The notes under the pieces are model-generated. The model saw only the letters and a list, made by a program, of their open reading frames with translations. It did no database searches and was not told where the DNA came from. Below, one piece after another: positions 27,066-35,816 of a stretch of 64,000 bases of DNA (the first letter of the stretch is position 1; every line of letters starts with the position of its first letter). This DNA is from Motiliproteus sp041586615 (GTDB lineage: Bacteria > Pseudomonadota > Gammaproteobacteria > Pseudomonadales > Balneatricaceae). The DNA lies in contig JBFGZS010000006.1 of assembly GCA_041586615.1 (NCBI GenBank), positions 1 through 64,000 on the forward strand, written 5' to 3'. The position numbers were made by a program, and so were the translations under genes.

Positions 27066-27910
27066 TGGACGGTGTGGCCCTGGCCAACAGCCGTGAAGCG
27101 ATGCTTAAACAAGCCGTTGAATCACTGATCCAGAAAGGTGCCAAACGACCTATCCTGGCCACACTGCTGGTGGGTGATGATCCGTCATCGGCAACCTATG
27201 TGCAGATGAAAATCAATGCTTGTGCACGCGTCGGTATGGGGTCGCGCAAGATTGAGATGCCCGCCTCTACCACCACCGAAGAACTGCTTGCCCAGATCGA
27301 TCAACTCAATCGCGATCCTGAAGTGAGTGGTATCTTGTTGCAACACCCGGTCCCGGATCAGATCGACGAGCGCGCCTGCTTTGACGCGATTAAACTCCAG
27401 AAAGACGTCGACGGAGTGACCACCCGCGGGTTCGGGCGCATGGTGATGGAGGAGCCCGCCTACGGGTCGGCGACCCCTGCCGGTATCATGACCTTGTTAC
27501 GTCATTACGATATTGAAATTGAAGGCAAGCATGCGGTGGTGGTTGGCCGCAGCCCGATCCTGGGAAAGCCGATGGCGGCCATGCTGCTCAATGCCAACGC
27601 CACGGTCACGATCTGTCACTCCAGAACCCGCAACTTGGCCGAATTGGTGGGCCAGGCCGACATTCTGGTCGGTGCCGTCGGCAAGCCTGAATTGATCCGA
27701 GCGAAATGGATTCGCGATGGCACTGTCGTCGTCGATGCAGGCTACCATCCTGGAGGGATCGGTGACATCGAAAAAACAGGGCTGAAAGGAAGGGTTTCAG
27801 CAATAACCCCGGTTCCCGGCGGCGTGGGTCCGATGACCATCAACGCATTGATCAGCCAGACCCTCGCATCAGCCAAGATCGGACTGACAGCACACGAGGA
27901 GATCAAGTAG
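27050..27910 (+). CDS. folD: Bifunctional methylenetetrahydrofolate dehydrogenase/cyclohydrolase
   Basis: Converts 5,10-methylene-THF to 10-formyl-THF via methenyl-THF, using NADP+. The 286 residues match FolD. Blocks visible are VGDDPSSATYVQMKINACAR (the catalytic Lys region), GILLQHPVPDQI, DVDGVT, TPAGIMTLL, the nucleotide loop VVVGRSPILGKPMAAML and the C-terminal TPVPGGVGPMTINALISQT. GGAG lies eight bases before the ATG. The GcvT remnant immediately upstream suggests that it once served a methylated-glycine catabolic operon. A second housekeeping folD elsewhere is possible. Confidence 0.95.
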   Translation: MPTLLMDGVALANSREAMLKQAVESLIQKGAKRPILATLLVGDDPSSATYVQMKINACARVGMGSRKIEMPASTTTEELLAQIDQLNRDPEVSGILLQHPVPDQIDERACFDAIKLQKDVDGVTTRGFGRMVMEEPAYGSATPAGIMTLLRHYDIEIEGKHAVVVGRSPILGKPMAAMLLNANATVTICHSRTRNLAELVGQADILVGAVGKPELIRAKWIRDGTVVVDAGYHPGGIGDIEKTGLKGRVSAITPVPGGVGPMTINALISQTLASAKIGLTAHEEIK

Positions 27911-27930
27911 GAGACGGAATGACTCCGGGA

Positions 27931-27957
27931 AGCACGGTACCAGGTCTTACGTTTTGC
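27931..27957 (+). repeat. REP-like element, copy 2
   Basis: Contains GGTACCAGGTCTTAC followed by GTTTTGC. It is a direct repeat of copy 3 (60 bp downstream) and inverted relative to copy 1. Confidence 0.7.
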
Positions 27958-27990
27958 TTACCCCGCTGCTTAGTGGAGTGGGGAAGCGAA

Positions 27991-28016
27991 GAACGGTACT
28001 AGGTCTTGCGTTTTCC
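27991..28016 (+). repeat. REP-like element, copy 3
   Basis: Contains GGTACTAGGTCTTGC followed by GTTTTCC. Its reverse complement matches copy 1 (26751-26776) over about 24 bases with few differences. Confidence 0.7.
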
Positions 28017-28041
28017 GGTCAACTCCTGTCGGACTCCCCGC

Positions 28042-28117
28042 TTCAAGTCCGGCTCAGGGCTTTCTAGTTCAAGTCCGCTCAAGGCTTTCTAGTTCAAGTC
28101 CGCTCAAGGCTGTTTAT
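28042..28117. repeat. 25-bp tandem repeat, three copies
   Basis: Units beginning TTCAAGTCCG at 28042, 28068 and 28093, each of 25-26 bp and ending GCTTTCTAG or a variant. They lie between the convergent folD and pntB genes. No spacer/repeat alternation, so it is not a CRISPR. Confidence 0.9.
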
Positions 28118-28152
28118 CTTAAACCGCGTTAAGCGGTCGACCTCAAGACCCG

Positions 28153-29553
28153 CTAACTCAAGAACTTCAGCACCGCATCGACGCTGTCTTTGGCATCACC
28201 AAAGAGCATGCGGGTGTTGTCTTTATAGAACAGCGGGTTATCGACGCCGGCATAACCGGTACTCATGCCCCGCTTCAGCACGATGGTGGTGCCGCCATTC
28301 CAGGGCTCCAGTACCGGCATTCCGGCGATGGGGCTGTCTGGCACCTCTTGCGCTGCCGGGTTGACGATGTCGTTGGCCCCGATCACGATGGATACATCCA
28401 CCTTCGGAAAGTCGGCGTTGATCTCATCCATCTCGAAGACAATGTCATAGGGCACCTTGGCTTCGGCCAGCAGGACGTTCATATGACCCGGCATGCGACC
28501 CGCGACCGGGTGGATACCAAAACGCACATTGATACCTTTGGCGCGCAGCTTCTTGGTGATTTCGTACACGGTGTGCTGCGCCTGCGCGACGGCCATGCCG
28601 TAGCCGGGCAGAATCATCACGTCCTTGGCGGTCTCGAGCAGGTGCGCGGTCTCTTCGGCTTCAATCGGTTTAATATCGCCGACATCCCCCTGTGCAGCGG
28701 CCTCCCCCGTGCCCTTGGGCTTATTGCCAAAGCCACCAAGAATCACGTTGATAAACTTGCGGTTCATCGCCTTGCACATGATGTAGCTGAGAATCGCACC
28801 ACTGCTACCCACCAACGCACCGACCACGATCAGCAGGTCGTTACCGAGCATGAAGCCCATGGCCGCGGCTGCCCAACCCGAATAGCTGTTGAGCATCGAC
28901 ACTACCACCGGCATGTCCGCCCCGCCGATCGCCACCACCATGTGCACACCGAAGACCAGCGCGATAATCGTCATCAGCACTAACGGTACCAGACCACCGC
29001 CAGCGGCAGACTGCTCGACATACAGCACCGCTAACAGGATCGAGGCCACCAGCAGGGCGAGGTTAAACAGATGGCGTCCGGGCAGTTGCAACGGTTTACC
29101 ACTGATCTTGGCACTCAGTTTCAGGTAGGCGGCGACCGATCCGGAAAACGTCACCGCGCCGATCAGGATACCCAGATAGGTTTCTACATCATGAATGGTC
29201 TTTTCCACTCCGCTGATAGCACTGCTGTGCTCCAACGCATTGGCATAGCCGACGAATACGGCCGCCAGACCCACCATGCTATGCAGGATGGCAACCAGCT
29301 CCGGCATGTGCGTCATCTCGACCCGCTTAGCCAGAATCCAGCCGATGGCGCCACCGGACAGCATACCGAGAATCAGAAAAAACTGATTGTCGTTGACCAG
29401 GCCAACAATGGTTACCAGCAGCGCCAGACCCATGCCCAGCATGCCGTATAGGTTGCCACGCCGGGCACTCTCCTGATGACTCAGGCCATTCAACGCCAAA
29501 ATAAACAGCGCACTGGCGCCGATATATGCCGCAGTTATTACTCCAGGACTCAT
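28153..29553 (-). CDS. pntB: NAD(P) transhydrogenase subunit beta
   Basis: 466-residue membrane subunit of the proton-translocating transhydrogenase, which drives NADH + NADP+ to NAD+ + NADPH with the proton gradient. About nine TM helices occupy the first 260 residues, followed by the NADP-binding domain III with ILPGYGMAVAQAQHTVYEIT, VRFGIHPVAGRMPGHMNVLL and VIGANDIVNPAA. Eleven bases separate it from the pntA stop, so it is the second gene of a pntAB operon. Length is as in E. coli. Confidence 0.97.
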   Translation of the reverse strand: MSPGVITAAYIGASALFILALNGLSHQESARRGNLYGMLGMGLALLVTIVGLVNDNQFFLILGMLSGGAIGWILAKRVEMTHMPELVAILHSMVGLAAVFVGYANALEHSSAISGVEKTIHDVETYLGILIGAVTFSGSVAAYLKLSAKISGKPLQLPGRHLFNLALLVASILLAVLYVEQSAAGGGLVPLVLMTIIALVFGVHMVVAIGGADMPVVVSMLNSYSGWAAAAMGFMLGNDLLIVVGALVGSSGAILSYIMCKAMNRKFINVILGGFGNKPKGTGEAAAQGDVGDIKPIEAEETAHLLETAKDVMILPGYGMAVAQAQHTVYEITKKLRAKGINVRFGIHPVAGRMPGHMNVLLAEAKVPYDIVFEMDEINADFPKVDVSIVIGANDIVNPAAQEVPDSPIAGMPVLEPWNGGTTIVLKRGMSTGYAGVDNPLFYKDNTRMLFGDAKDSVDAVLKFLS

Positions 29554-29564
29554 GGTATTCGCCT

Positions 29565-31127
29565 CTATTTACTGAACATCCGCAGCATGCGCTGGGTGAC
29601 AGCAAAGCCGCCAACAATGTTGATACTGGTGATAAACACCGCCAGGGTCGCTAATGCCACCACCAGGGGGTTCGAACTGGATATCTGGATCAAGGCACCG
29701 ATCACAATGATGCTGCTGATCGCGTTGGTGACACTCATCAGGGGGGTATGCAGCGAGTGCGAGACACCCCAGATCACCATATAACCGATAAAGCAGGACA
29801 GCACGAACACGGTCAGATGGCCGATAAACGCGGGCGGGGCAACGCTACCCAGGCCATACAAGCCCAGGCCGCAGAGCAGCAGCGGGATCAGAAACGCCAA
29901 CGGATGCGCCGGTTTGACTGCGGCGGCTTCCATCGCCGCCTTCGCTTTGATACCGACATCTTCCTTGGGTGCCAGGGAGATACGCGGTGCCGGTGGCGGC
30001 CAGGTGATCTCGCCGCTTTTGACCACGGTCGCGCCACGGATCACCTCATCGTCCATGTTGACCACAATCTCGCCATCTTTTCCCGGGCACAGATCGGTGA
30101 GCAGATGACGTAGATTGGTCGCGTACAACTGGCTGGCCTGAGCCGCCAGGCGGCTAGGCAGATTGGTGTAGCCGACCAGCGTGACACCGTGCTTAACCAC
30201 GACCTTATTGGCTTCGGTCAGTTTACAGTTGCCCCCCGCTTCCGCCGCCAGATCGACGATCACACTGCCCGGCTTCATGTTGGCCACCATGCGCTCGGTG
30301 ATCAGCTCGGGGGCGGGTTTACCCGGTATCAGTGCCGTGGTGATAATGATATCCACCTCGGCGGCCTGGGAGGCAAAGAGGTCCATTTCTGCCTTGATAA
30401 ACTCGGGACTCATGGTCTTGGCATAGCCGCCTTCGCCAGACCCGTCTTCATCCTCAAAGTTGAGCATCAGGAACTCGGCGTCCATGCTCTCAACCTGCTC
30501 TTTAACCTCGGGACGGGTATCGAAGGCACGTACAATGGCGCCCATACTCTTCGCCGCACCGATGGCCGCCAAACCTGCGACACCTGCGCCGATAACCAGC
30601 ACCTTGGCCGGTGGAATCTTACCGGCCGCGGTAATCTGCCCGGTAAAAAACCGCCCGAAATATTGCGCGGCTTCGATCACTGCCCGGTAGCCGGCGATAT
30701 TGGCCATGGAGCTGAGCGCATCCATTTTCTGCGCCCTGGAGATGCGTGGAACACTGTCCATAGACAGCGCGGTAACGCCCCGCGCCGCCAGCTCCTTCAA
30801 CATCTCAGGGTTTTGCGCCGGGTAGAGAAAACTGATCAGGGTCTGCCCCTTACCCAGCAACTCGATACCGTAAAACCCCAGCTCTGGGTGCTGCTTGGGC
30901 GGGCGGACTTTGACGATGATATCGGAAGAGGTCCATAGCTCTTTGGGATCGTCGACAATCTCCACACCCGCCTCGCGATAAAGCGCATCGCTGAAATTGG
31001 CGGCTTTGCCCGCGTTGGACTCAATGGCAAGACTAAAGCCCAGCTTCTTTAACTGGGTCGCCACTTCCGGGGTCAACGCAACGCGCTTCTCTCCCTCTTC
31101 TATTTCCCTTGGGACGCCAATTCGCAT
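29565..31127 (-). CDS. pntA: NAD(P) transhydrogenase subunit alpha
   Basis: 520 residues from the ATG at 31127, which has AAGGAG upstream and gives the family N-terminus MRIGVPREIEEGEKRVALTP. A longer in-frame start at 31526 would add an unrelated tail derived from the intergenic repeat and the next gene's antisense. The NAD-binding domain has VLVIGAGVAGLAAIGAAKSM. The C-terminal part carries a Pro-rich linker and four TM helices (HPLAFLIPLLLCGLGLYGLG and on). It works with PntB to make NADPH. The single-chain alpha form is typical of gammaproteobacteria. Confidence 0.97.
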   Translation of the reverse strand: MRIGVPREIEEGEKRVALTPEVATQLKKLGFSLAIESNAGKAANFSDALYREAGVEIVDDPKELWTSSDIIVKVRPPKQHPELGFYGIELLGKGQTLISFLYPAQNPEMLKELAARGVTALSMDSVPRISRAQKMDALSSMANIAGYRAVIEAAQYFGRFFTGQITAAGKIPPAKVLVIGAGVAGLAAIGAAKSMGAIVRAFDTRPEVKEQVESMDAEFLMLNFEDEDGSGEGGYAKTMSPEFIKAEMDLFASQAAEVDIIITTALIPGKPAPELITERMVANMKPGSVIVDLAAEAGGNCKLTEANKVVVKHGVTLVGYTNLPSRLAAQASQLYATNLRHLLTDLCPGKDGEIVVNMDDEVIRGATVVKSGEITWPPPAPRISLAPKEDVGIKAKAAMEAAAVKPAHPLAFLIPLLLCGLGLYGLGSVAPPAFIGHLTVFVLSCFIGYMVIWGVSHSLHTPLMSVTNAISSIIVIGALIQISSSNPLVVALATLAVFITSINIVGGFAVTQRMLRMFSK

Positions 31128-31198
31128 CGCAGTCTCCTTGTAAGGCTTATTCGTAAGCCTGATGATGTAAGCTAAGTAATTTTTATTAGATCGCCTTA

Positions 31199-31316
31199 AT
31201 AGGCGGTTCATGAATGAATCGCCGTGGCATAAAGTCACGCGAGACAAGGACGGACAGGCGCCGGTCTTGTCGTTATCAACATACCGAATGGATCGGTATG
31301 TTGATGCCAGGTTAAT
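31199..31316 (-). repeat. Three-hairpin interspersed repeat, family 1, copy A
   Basis: A 118-bp element matching 57921-58037 along its whole length. Three inverted repeats occur: GGCGGTTCAT...ATGAATCGCC (31202-31223), GACAAG...CTTGTC (31242-31270) and a perfect 13-bp stem ATCAACATACCGA/TCGGTATGTTGAT (31274-31304). It lies 32 bases 3' of the OB-fold gene stop and upstream of pntA. Orientation is given as the strand on which it follows a gene. Confidence 0.85.
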
Positions 31317-31347
31317 AATAGCACCGGCACATCGCCGCTTAGCGCAA

Positions 31348-31728
31348 TTATTCTGCAGCGTTAAGTGTCGCCTGCTCAACCAGGGTCGGGTAGAAATAGC
31401 CCATCCCAAAATCGGTATCAAGCTTGACGGTGCCCGTGGCCGTGACCCTATCGCCGACCCGGGCAGTCTGCGTGGAGGTGAAAATAACCCGGTCGGTGTC
31501 ACCGGCGCCGGTGCCATCCTGTACATGGATAAAATTACGCCGCATCACACCGTTATTCACCTTGATGACATTCCCGGTAATGCTGATCTGCTTTTCACTG
31601 AGCTGCACCCGATTGGCGTGCAGGTCAGCCACACTCACCTGCTCACCAGCGGTAGCTGCAGCCGCGAATGCAGACAGCGCCAGCGTAGAAAAGGTCAGTG
31701 AAGCGAGCGACTTGGATACTATATTCAT
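31348..31728 (-). CDS. Small exported OB-fold protein
   Basis: 126 residues from the ATG at 31728; this start gives a clean signal peptide (MNIVSKSLASLTFSTLALSA then FAAAATA-GEQ). The mature part (SITGNVIKVNNGVMRRNFIH then VQDGTG, later VGDRVTATGTVKLDTDFGMG) has the strand pattern of an OB-fold/tRNA-anti-like domain, as in small periplasmic or lipoprotein-type proteins of unknown role. An earlier ATG at 31764 would spoil the signal peptide. Function is unknown. Confidence 0.75.
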   Translation of the reverse strand: MNIVSKSLASLTFSTLALSAFAAAATAGEQVSVADLHANRVQLSEKQISITGNVIKVNNGVMRRNFIHVQDGTGAGDTDRVIFTSTQTARVGDRVTATGTVKLDTDFGMGYFYPTLVEQATLNAAE

Positions 31729-31764
31729 CAGATAGTCTTTAAATGGGATGGCATGTTCGACCAC

Positions 31765-32143
31765 ATCAGGATGACGAACAAAACCTTACAGATCAAGCGT
31801 TACCATTGGCCAAATTCGCTATACGCTCTTCAGCCCCTCTACTCAAGCCCCCTCACAAGACAGGTTCAGCCTTAAGCCCACAGCAACACTTCTGAAGAAT
31901 GCGTGGGGGTGCTGCCATGCGTCAATGCGAAACCAAGGGATTGCGGGAGGACCGCCTCTAGCAACGTTCGGTGAGAGGTGGGTTGTCCTAAAAAACTAGA
32001 CCTGAAAATGACCCCGCAACAGCGGGGTCAAGGCACCGACGAGGGTGCACGGGAAGGTTCGTACGCGGGGGAAAGGGGTTGAGAGCCGCTGCTGGCAAGA
32101 GACGTCCTGTCCGGACGCCTCTTCATCAGTCAACGAACGCGGC
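31765..32143. other. Intergenic region with repeat family 2 copy
   Basis: No gene recognised. It contains the structured repeat at 31953-32057 and, at about 32098-32123, an AGAG-CGTCC/GGACG-CTCT hairpin just after the yfcC stop. Confidence 0.6.
31953..32057 (-). repeat. Interspersed terminator-like repeat, family 2, copy C
   Basis: Aligns with 51813-51946. Read on the minus strand it has a GCACC/GGTGC hairpin, then GACCCCGC/GCGGGGTC with a TGTT loop and ATTTT after it, the form of an intrinsic terminator. A conserved A/T-rich tail and GGTGAGAGGTGGGTTGTC-like block follow. It lies 3' of the truncated yfcC. Confidence 0.8.
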
Positions 32144-33391
32144 TCAGCCCATCAACACGCCAACGCTCAGCAGTGCCATGATCATCAGGATCAGAATGGC
32201 CAGTAACGGCCCAATAAACTTGAGCCAGCGGCTATAGGAGGCCCGCCCCAGCGCCAGTCCACCCATCACGATTGCGGAGGTGGGCGTGACCAGGTTAGGC
32301 AGCCCGGATGCCGACTGAAAGGCGGTGACGACCAGCTCGCGGCCGACCCCGGCGAAATCTGCCAGCGGTGCCATGATGGGCAGGGTCATCACGGCCAGCC
32401 CTGATGAGGAGGGAACCAGCAGCGACAGCGCCGCTTCGATCCAATAGATGGCATTAACAAAGGCGATCGGTGGCAGGCCATCGATCATGCCTTTGGCCCA
32501 GAACAGCAGCGTATGGGTGATATTGCCGTTATCCATCACCACCACCAGGCCGCGGGCCAGGGTGATGATCAACGCCACACCCAGCAGGTCACGAGCACCG
32601 TCGATGAATGTAGAGGTCAGCGTCTGCTCGCCCATGCGGGCAACCAGACCCGTGACGATGGTGGCGCCGAGGAACAGTGCAGAAATTTCTGCCATCCACC
32701 AGCCACCGACGGAAACGCCCCAGATCATGATGCCGAAACAGGCGACAAAGATGGTCAGCACCAGCTTGTGGGTACCGGTCATCATGGCCTGAGAGCTGCT
32801 GTCAAAATCCTTAAGGAAATGCTCTTCGTTGGCGGCTTTCAGATCGGCCACGAGGGAGAGCTCGGGGTTACGACGTACCCGGATAGCATAGCGCATCACG
32901 TAAACCACACAGGCCAGCCGGCCCAGACCGAGAATGGCAAAGCGCAAGCCGATACCCTGAGTAAAGCTGATGCCGGCCGCATTGGAGGCGATGACGGTGG
33001 CGAAGGGGTTGATGGTAGAACCGAGACAGCCAACTCCGGCGCCGATCATAATCACCGCGACCCCGGTGAGCGCATCGTAACCCGCGGCGATCATGACGGG
33101 GATAATAAACGCGTAGAAGGCGATGGTCTCTTCGGCCATGCCATAGATGGTACCGCCGGCGGCGAAAAGCCCCATCAGGATGGGAATCATCAATATTTCC
33201 CGGCCGTTGAGGCGCCGGGTAGCGCCGGAGATAGCGGTATTGATCGCCCCGGTCTTATTCACCACGGCCAGGAAGCCGCCGATAATCAGGACAAACAGCG
33301 CAACGTCGATGGCCCGAGCGGTGTAGCTGACATGGTCATAAAAGTAAAAAACGCTCTCAGAGGTGCCTATAACGCAATCAACCACAAACAT
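32144..33391 (-). pseudogene. YfcC/DcuC-like carrier, 5'-truncated
   Basis: 415 residues of a YfcC-family (C4-dicarboxylate/basic amino acid carrier-like) membrane protein: VALFVLIIGGFLAVVNKTGA, MGLFAAGGTIYGMAEETIAF, GVGCLGSTINPFATVIASNA, SLLVPSSSGLAVMTLPIMAP and SGLPNLVTPTSAIVMGG are all intact. Family members have about 80 more N-terminal residues (TM1 and a periplasmic loop). Here the first dozen codons (MFVVDCVIGTSE) are the antisense of an IS1595-like transposase fragment. The gene was therefore cut by an insertion and lost its start and promoter. Residual function is unlikely but not excluded. Confidence 0.8.
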
Positions 33392-33526
33392 CTTCCTCGC
33401 TATTTAGCGGAGTACTGCTATTGCTTCAACAGACGCTTCGAGCTGGAGAAAATGCTGCCCCAATTTTGCTTCATTGCTGCCAGAACTGCGCCGATGCCTA
33501 TTCGACGTCTAAGGCTGACTGAGGAT
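33359..33526 (+). mobile_element. IS1595-like (ISXO2-domain) transposase 3' fragment
   Basis: The plus-strand frame reads RGAYNAINHKHLPRYLAEYC then YCFNRRFELEKMLPQF and ARTAPMPIRRLRLTED. This is the C-terminal end of the ISXO2-like transposase domain (HKHLPRYLAE-x-C-Y-x-FNRRF, then PMP). Only about 56 residues remain; the catalytic DDE part and the IS ends are not found. It forms the left border of the iron-uptake island and overlaps the start of truncated yfcC on the other strand. Confidence 0.8.
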
Positions 33527-33551
33527 ATGAGCAATCAGGTCTCACCATGCC

Positions 33552-34757
33552 TCAGTTCACTGTCATCAACAGGCTATCCGGGCTGATCTGATCCAGATAA
33601 CGCACCCAGCCATCAACTATCGCTTTTAGTTGTTTGTCTCTGGCAGCAACCGCAAGAGAACGACGAGCCTGTTTGTAATGTTTGAGCTTAATGTGGGTAA
33701 TACCCAGCAGCAGTTGCAACCGAGCCTGCATTCCCTGATTATACTTCAGGGCTTTTAGCAGCGAGCCCTGAGCTGCTTGCCAGTCCTGCAGCTGAATTTG
33801 CATATGGGCCATCTGGCTCAGTGTATCTGTGCTTGGCGCGATCCGATTAAGTTTAGCTAGTATATTCAGTGCCAGTTTACGCTCACGCGCCTGTATCCAG
33901 CAGCGACTCAACAAAGCCAGGTTTTTCTTGTTAGTATCCAGTACACCTTTGTCCAGCCCCTGCTGTACTACCTGACCGGCAAAGTATGGGATATTTGCCT
34001 GCAGCATCATCTGTGCCAACAAACGATAATCATCTGCCTTGCGTAACAGCCCGCGTTCGAAACCCATTCGCTGATCAGCCAGCGCTGATTCATGGTCCTT
34101 GATCTGCATCTGCAGGGAAACCAGCTGGCGCCAATGTCCTGATTTGTCAGCATAATGGCTGATCATCCGTTTTTGCTCGCGAATAGCGGCCTGCCACTGC
34201 TTAAGCCGGATATGTGCAACCACTTTCAGCTGATACCAGTTCTCCGGTGCGACCTGGCGACTACTAATAGCAGCACTGATCGGCTTAACCACCTTCGACC
34301 ACTTATCCAACTGACTGAAAGCCTGGGCCAGTAGCAGTTGATCATCGCCTTTAACCTTATCCGGCGCTTCCTGCATCCAGTGTTCGAGATGAGCGATGCA
34401 GGTCTGCCAATTCTCTGCCATGCAGTTGAGCTGTGCCAGCGTGTGGGCCAGGTTGATCTGCTGGTCTTCGGGCAGGGCCTTCAACTCATAGGCATCACGC
34501 AGATGAAGCAACGCTTTAGCATAACGTTCACGCAGCAACTCCACCTGCCCCAGGCTATGAGAGACGAGCGCCCGGGCGTAGTCACTGCCGACCTGCTTTT
34601 TCGCCTGCAGCAAATATTTTTGAGCCTCTGCATACTGTTCGGCCTCAATCAGCTTAGAAGCCTGCATCAGCAACTGATACTCCAGCTGTGAAAGCTGGGC
34701 TGCGGCGTTGGCGATCAGTGGCAGCAGCACGAGTACGGCAATTACAAGATAACGCAT
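33552..34757 (-). CDS. TPR-repeat protein of the TonB2 system
   Basis: 401 residues from the ATG at 34757, one base after the tonB stop. It has a signal peptide (MRYLVIAVLVLLPLIANAAA) and a long run of helix pairs with TPR spacing (QLMQASKLIEAEQYAEAQKY, YAKALLHLRDAYELKALPED, DWQAAQGSLLKALKYNQGMQ). A periplasmic TPR protein ends the Vibrio TonB2-type cluster in the same position, where it is thought to assist energy transduction. The last gene of the six-gene operon; its stop lies 25 bases from the transposase fragment. Confidence 0.85.
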   Translation of the reverse strand: MRYLVIAVLVLLPLIANAAAQLSQLEYQLLMQASKLIEAEQYAEAQKYLLQAKKQVGSDYARALVSHSLGQVELLRERYAKALLHLRDAYELKALPEDQQINLAHTLAQLNCMAENWQTCIAHLEHWMQEAPDKVKGDDQLLLAQAFSQLDKWSKVVKPISAAISSRQVAPENWYQLKVVAHIRLKQWQAAIREQKRMISHYADKSGHWRQLVSLQMQIKDHESALADQRMGFERGLLRKADDYRLLAQMMLQANIPYFAGQVVQQGLDKGVLDTNKKNLALLSRCWIQARERKLALNILAKLNRIAPSTDTLSQMAHMQIQLQDWQAAQGSLLKALKYNQGMQARLQLLLGITHIKLKHYKQARRSLAVAARDKQLKAIVDGWVRYLDQISPDSLLMTVN

Positions 34758-34758
34758 C

Positions 34759-35403
34759 CTACTTCTCCAGCTGAAATTCCAGTTCCTGACGTGCTTTAAA
34801 TGGCACCGGCTGCCCATTCTCCACGCGGGTCTTGAATCGCCAACGCTGAATCGCGCGTAGAACCGCCTTGTCGAACACACCCGGCGGAGTCGATTTCACT
34901 ACGACAACGGAGCCGGGCTTTATCGAACCAACTTCTGTAATAGTGAATTCCACCACCACGCGCCCCTGCTGACGACGCCGCAACGCGCGCTGTGGGTAAC
35001 GCGGTGGGACCTGACTCAGCACCGTGGGATTGGTATCCATGGTCATAGAGGGTGTGGTCATAGCCAGATCGTGTAGCGTTGGCGACAGGCTCACCTGCAT
35101 GTCCATATTGATGTCCGGTACGTTAAGGCTTGGCAGACTGGAGTTAACCGCTGCAGCATTCTGCGGCTGAATCTGCGGAATTTCAGGCTGTTGCTGCTCG
35201 ACGATGTCTTCCGGTTCCGGCGGTAGCTGGCGCTTACGCAATTCAACATCCGACTCCTGCCGTACCATCAGAAAGTCCAGGCCAGGATTCAGTTGTTTCT
35301 CCGGGACCAGCCGATCATCCATGCTGGTAATCAGCGCCAATAAGTAAAACAGTAACAGCGACAGGCATAGCGCCAGCGGCGCAGAAATCAGCAGCCGTAC
35401 CAT
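34759..35403 (-). CDS. tonB: TonB energy transducer (TonB2 type)
   Basis: 214 residues. One N-terminal TM helix (LLISAPLALCLSLLLFYLLA), a short Pro/Gln-rich periplasmic spacer (PPEPEDIVEQQQPEIPQIQP) and a C-terminal TonB domain (PPRYPQRALRRRQQGRVVVE ... AIQRWRFKTRVENGQPV). The spacer is shorter than in E. coli TonB, as in TonB2 proteins. It couples the ExbB/ExbD proton channel to the receptors encoded nearby. It overlaps the exbD stop by one base. Confidence 0.95.
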   Translation of the reverse strand: MVRLLISAPLALCLSLLLFYLLALITSMDDRLVPEKQLNPGLDFLMVRQESDVELRKRQLPPEPEDIVEQQQPEIPQIQPQNAAAVNSSLPSLNVPDINMDMQVSLSPTLHDLAMTTPSMTMDTNPTVLSQVPPRYPQRALRRRQQGRVVVEFTITEVGSIKPGSVVVVKSTPPGVFDKAVLRAIQRWRFKTRVENGQPVPFKARQELEFQLEK

Positions 35404-35816
35404 TACTGCACGCCTGCCTGAGTTGCGACGGTGTACTGCACTTTTTCCAGCCGTAACTGATCAATAACATTCACCAACTGTCCGGTACTGGATTTCTCAT
35501 CCGCCTGTACCACCACGTTGATTTCTGACTGTTCGCTGCGCAGACGTTCGATCGCCGGCCCCACCATACGCAGATCCACCGGCTTGCGGTCGAGCCAGAT
35601 CTCATCGTCGGCAGAGATCGCCACCAGAACCGCCGTTTTACTCTGCGAGTTGCTGGTTTCTGCGCTCGGCCGGTTCACATCAATACCGGACTCACGCACA
35701 AAGGAGGTGGAAACGATAAAAAAGATCAGCATGATGAACACCACGTCCAGCATGGGGGTCATATTGATCTCAGCATCGTCCTGCTGTTGCGATAAGTTAA
35801 GACGCTGACGCATCAC
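35403..35816 (-). CDS. exbD: ExbD biopolymer transport protein
   Basis: 137 residues: a cytoplasmic N-terminus, one TM helix carrying the essential Asp in INMTPMLDVVFIMLIFFIVS and a periplasmic domain (SGIDVNRPSAETSNSQSKTA ...). It forms the proton channel with ExbB. Its start overlaps the exbB stop by four bases, so translation is coupled. Confidence 0.95.
   Translation of the reverse strand: MMRQRLNLSQQQDDAEINMTPMLDVVFIMLIFFIVSTSFVRESGIDVNRPSAETSNSQSKTAVLVAISADDEIWLDRKPVDLRMVGPAIERLRSEQSEINVVVQADEKSSTGQLVNVIDQLRLEKVQYTVATQAGVQ

Noticed and set aside
29565..31526. Longer pntA with a 133-residue N-terminal extension
   Set aside because: The extension crosses the repeat element and the antisense of the next gene. 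The start at 31127 has AAGGAG and gives the family N-terminus.
32513..33586. Long plus-strand frame of 357 codons
   Set aside because: It is mostly antisense of yfcC; only its end (33359-33526) is homologous to a transposase, so it is recorded as a fragment.
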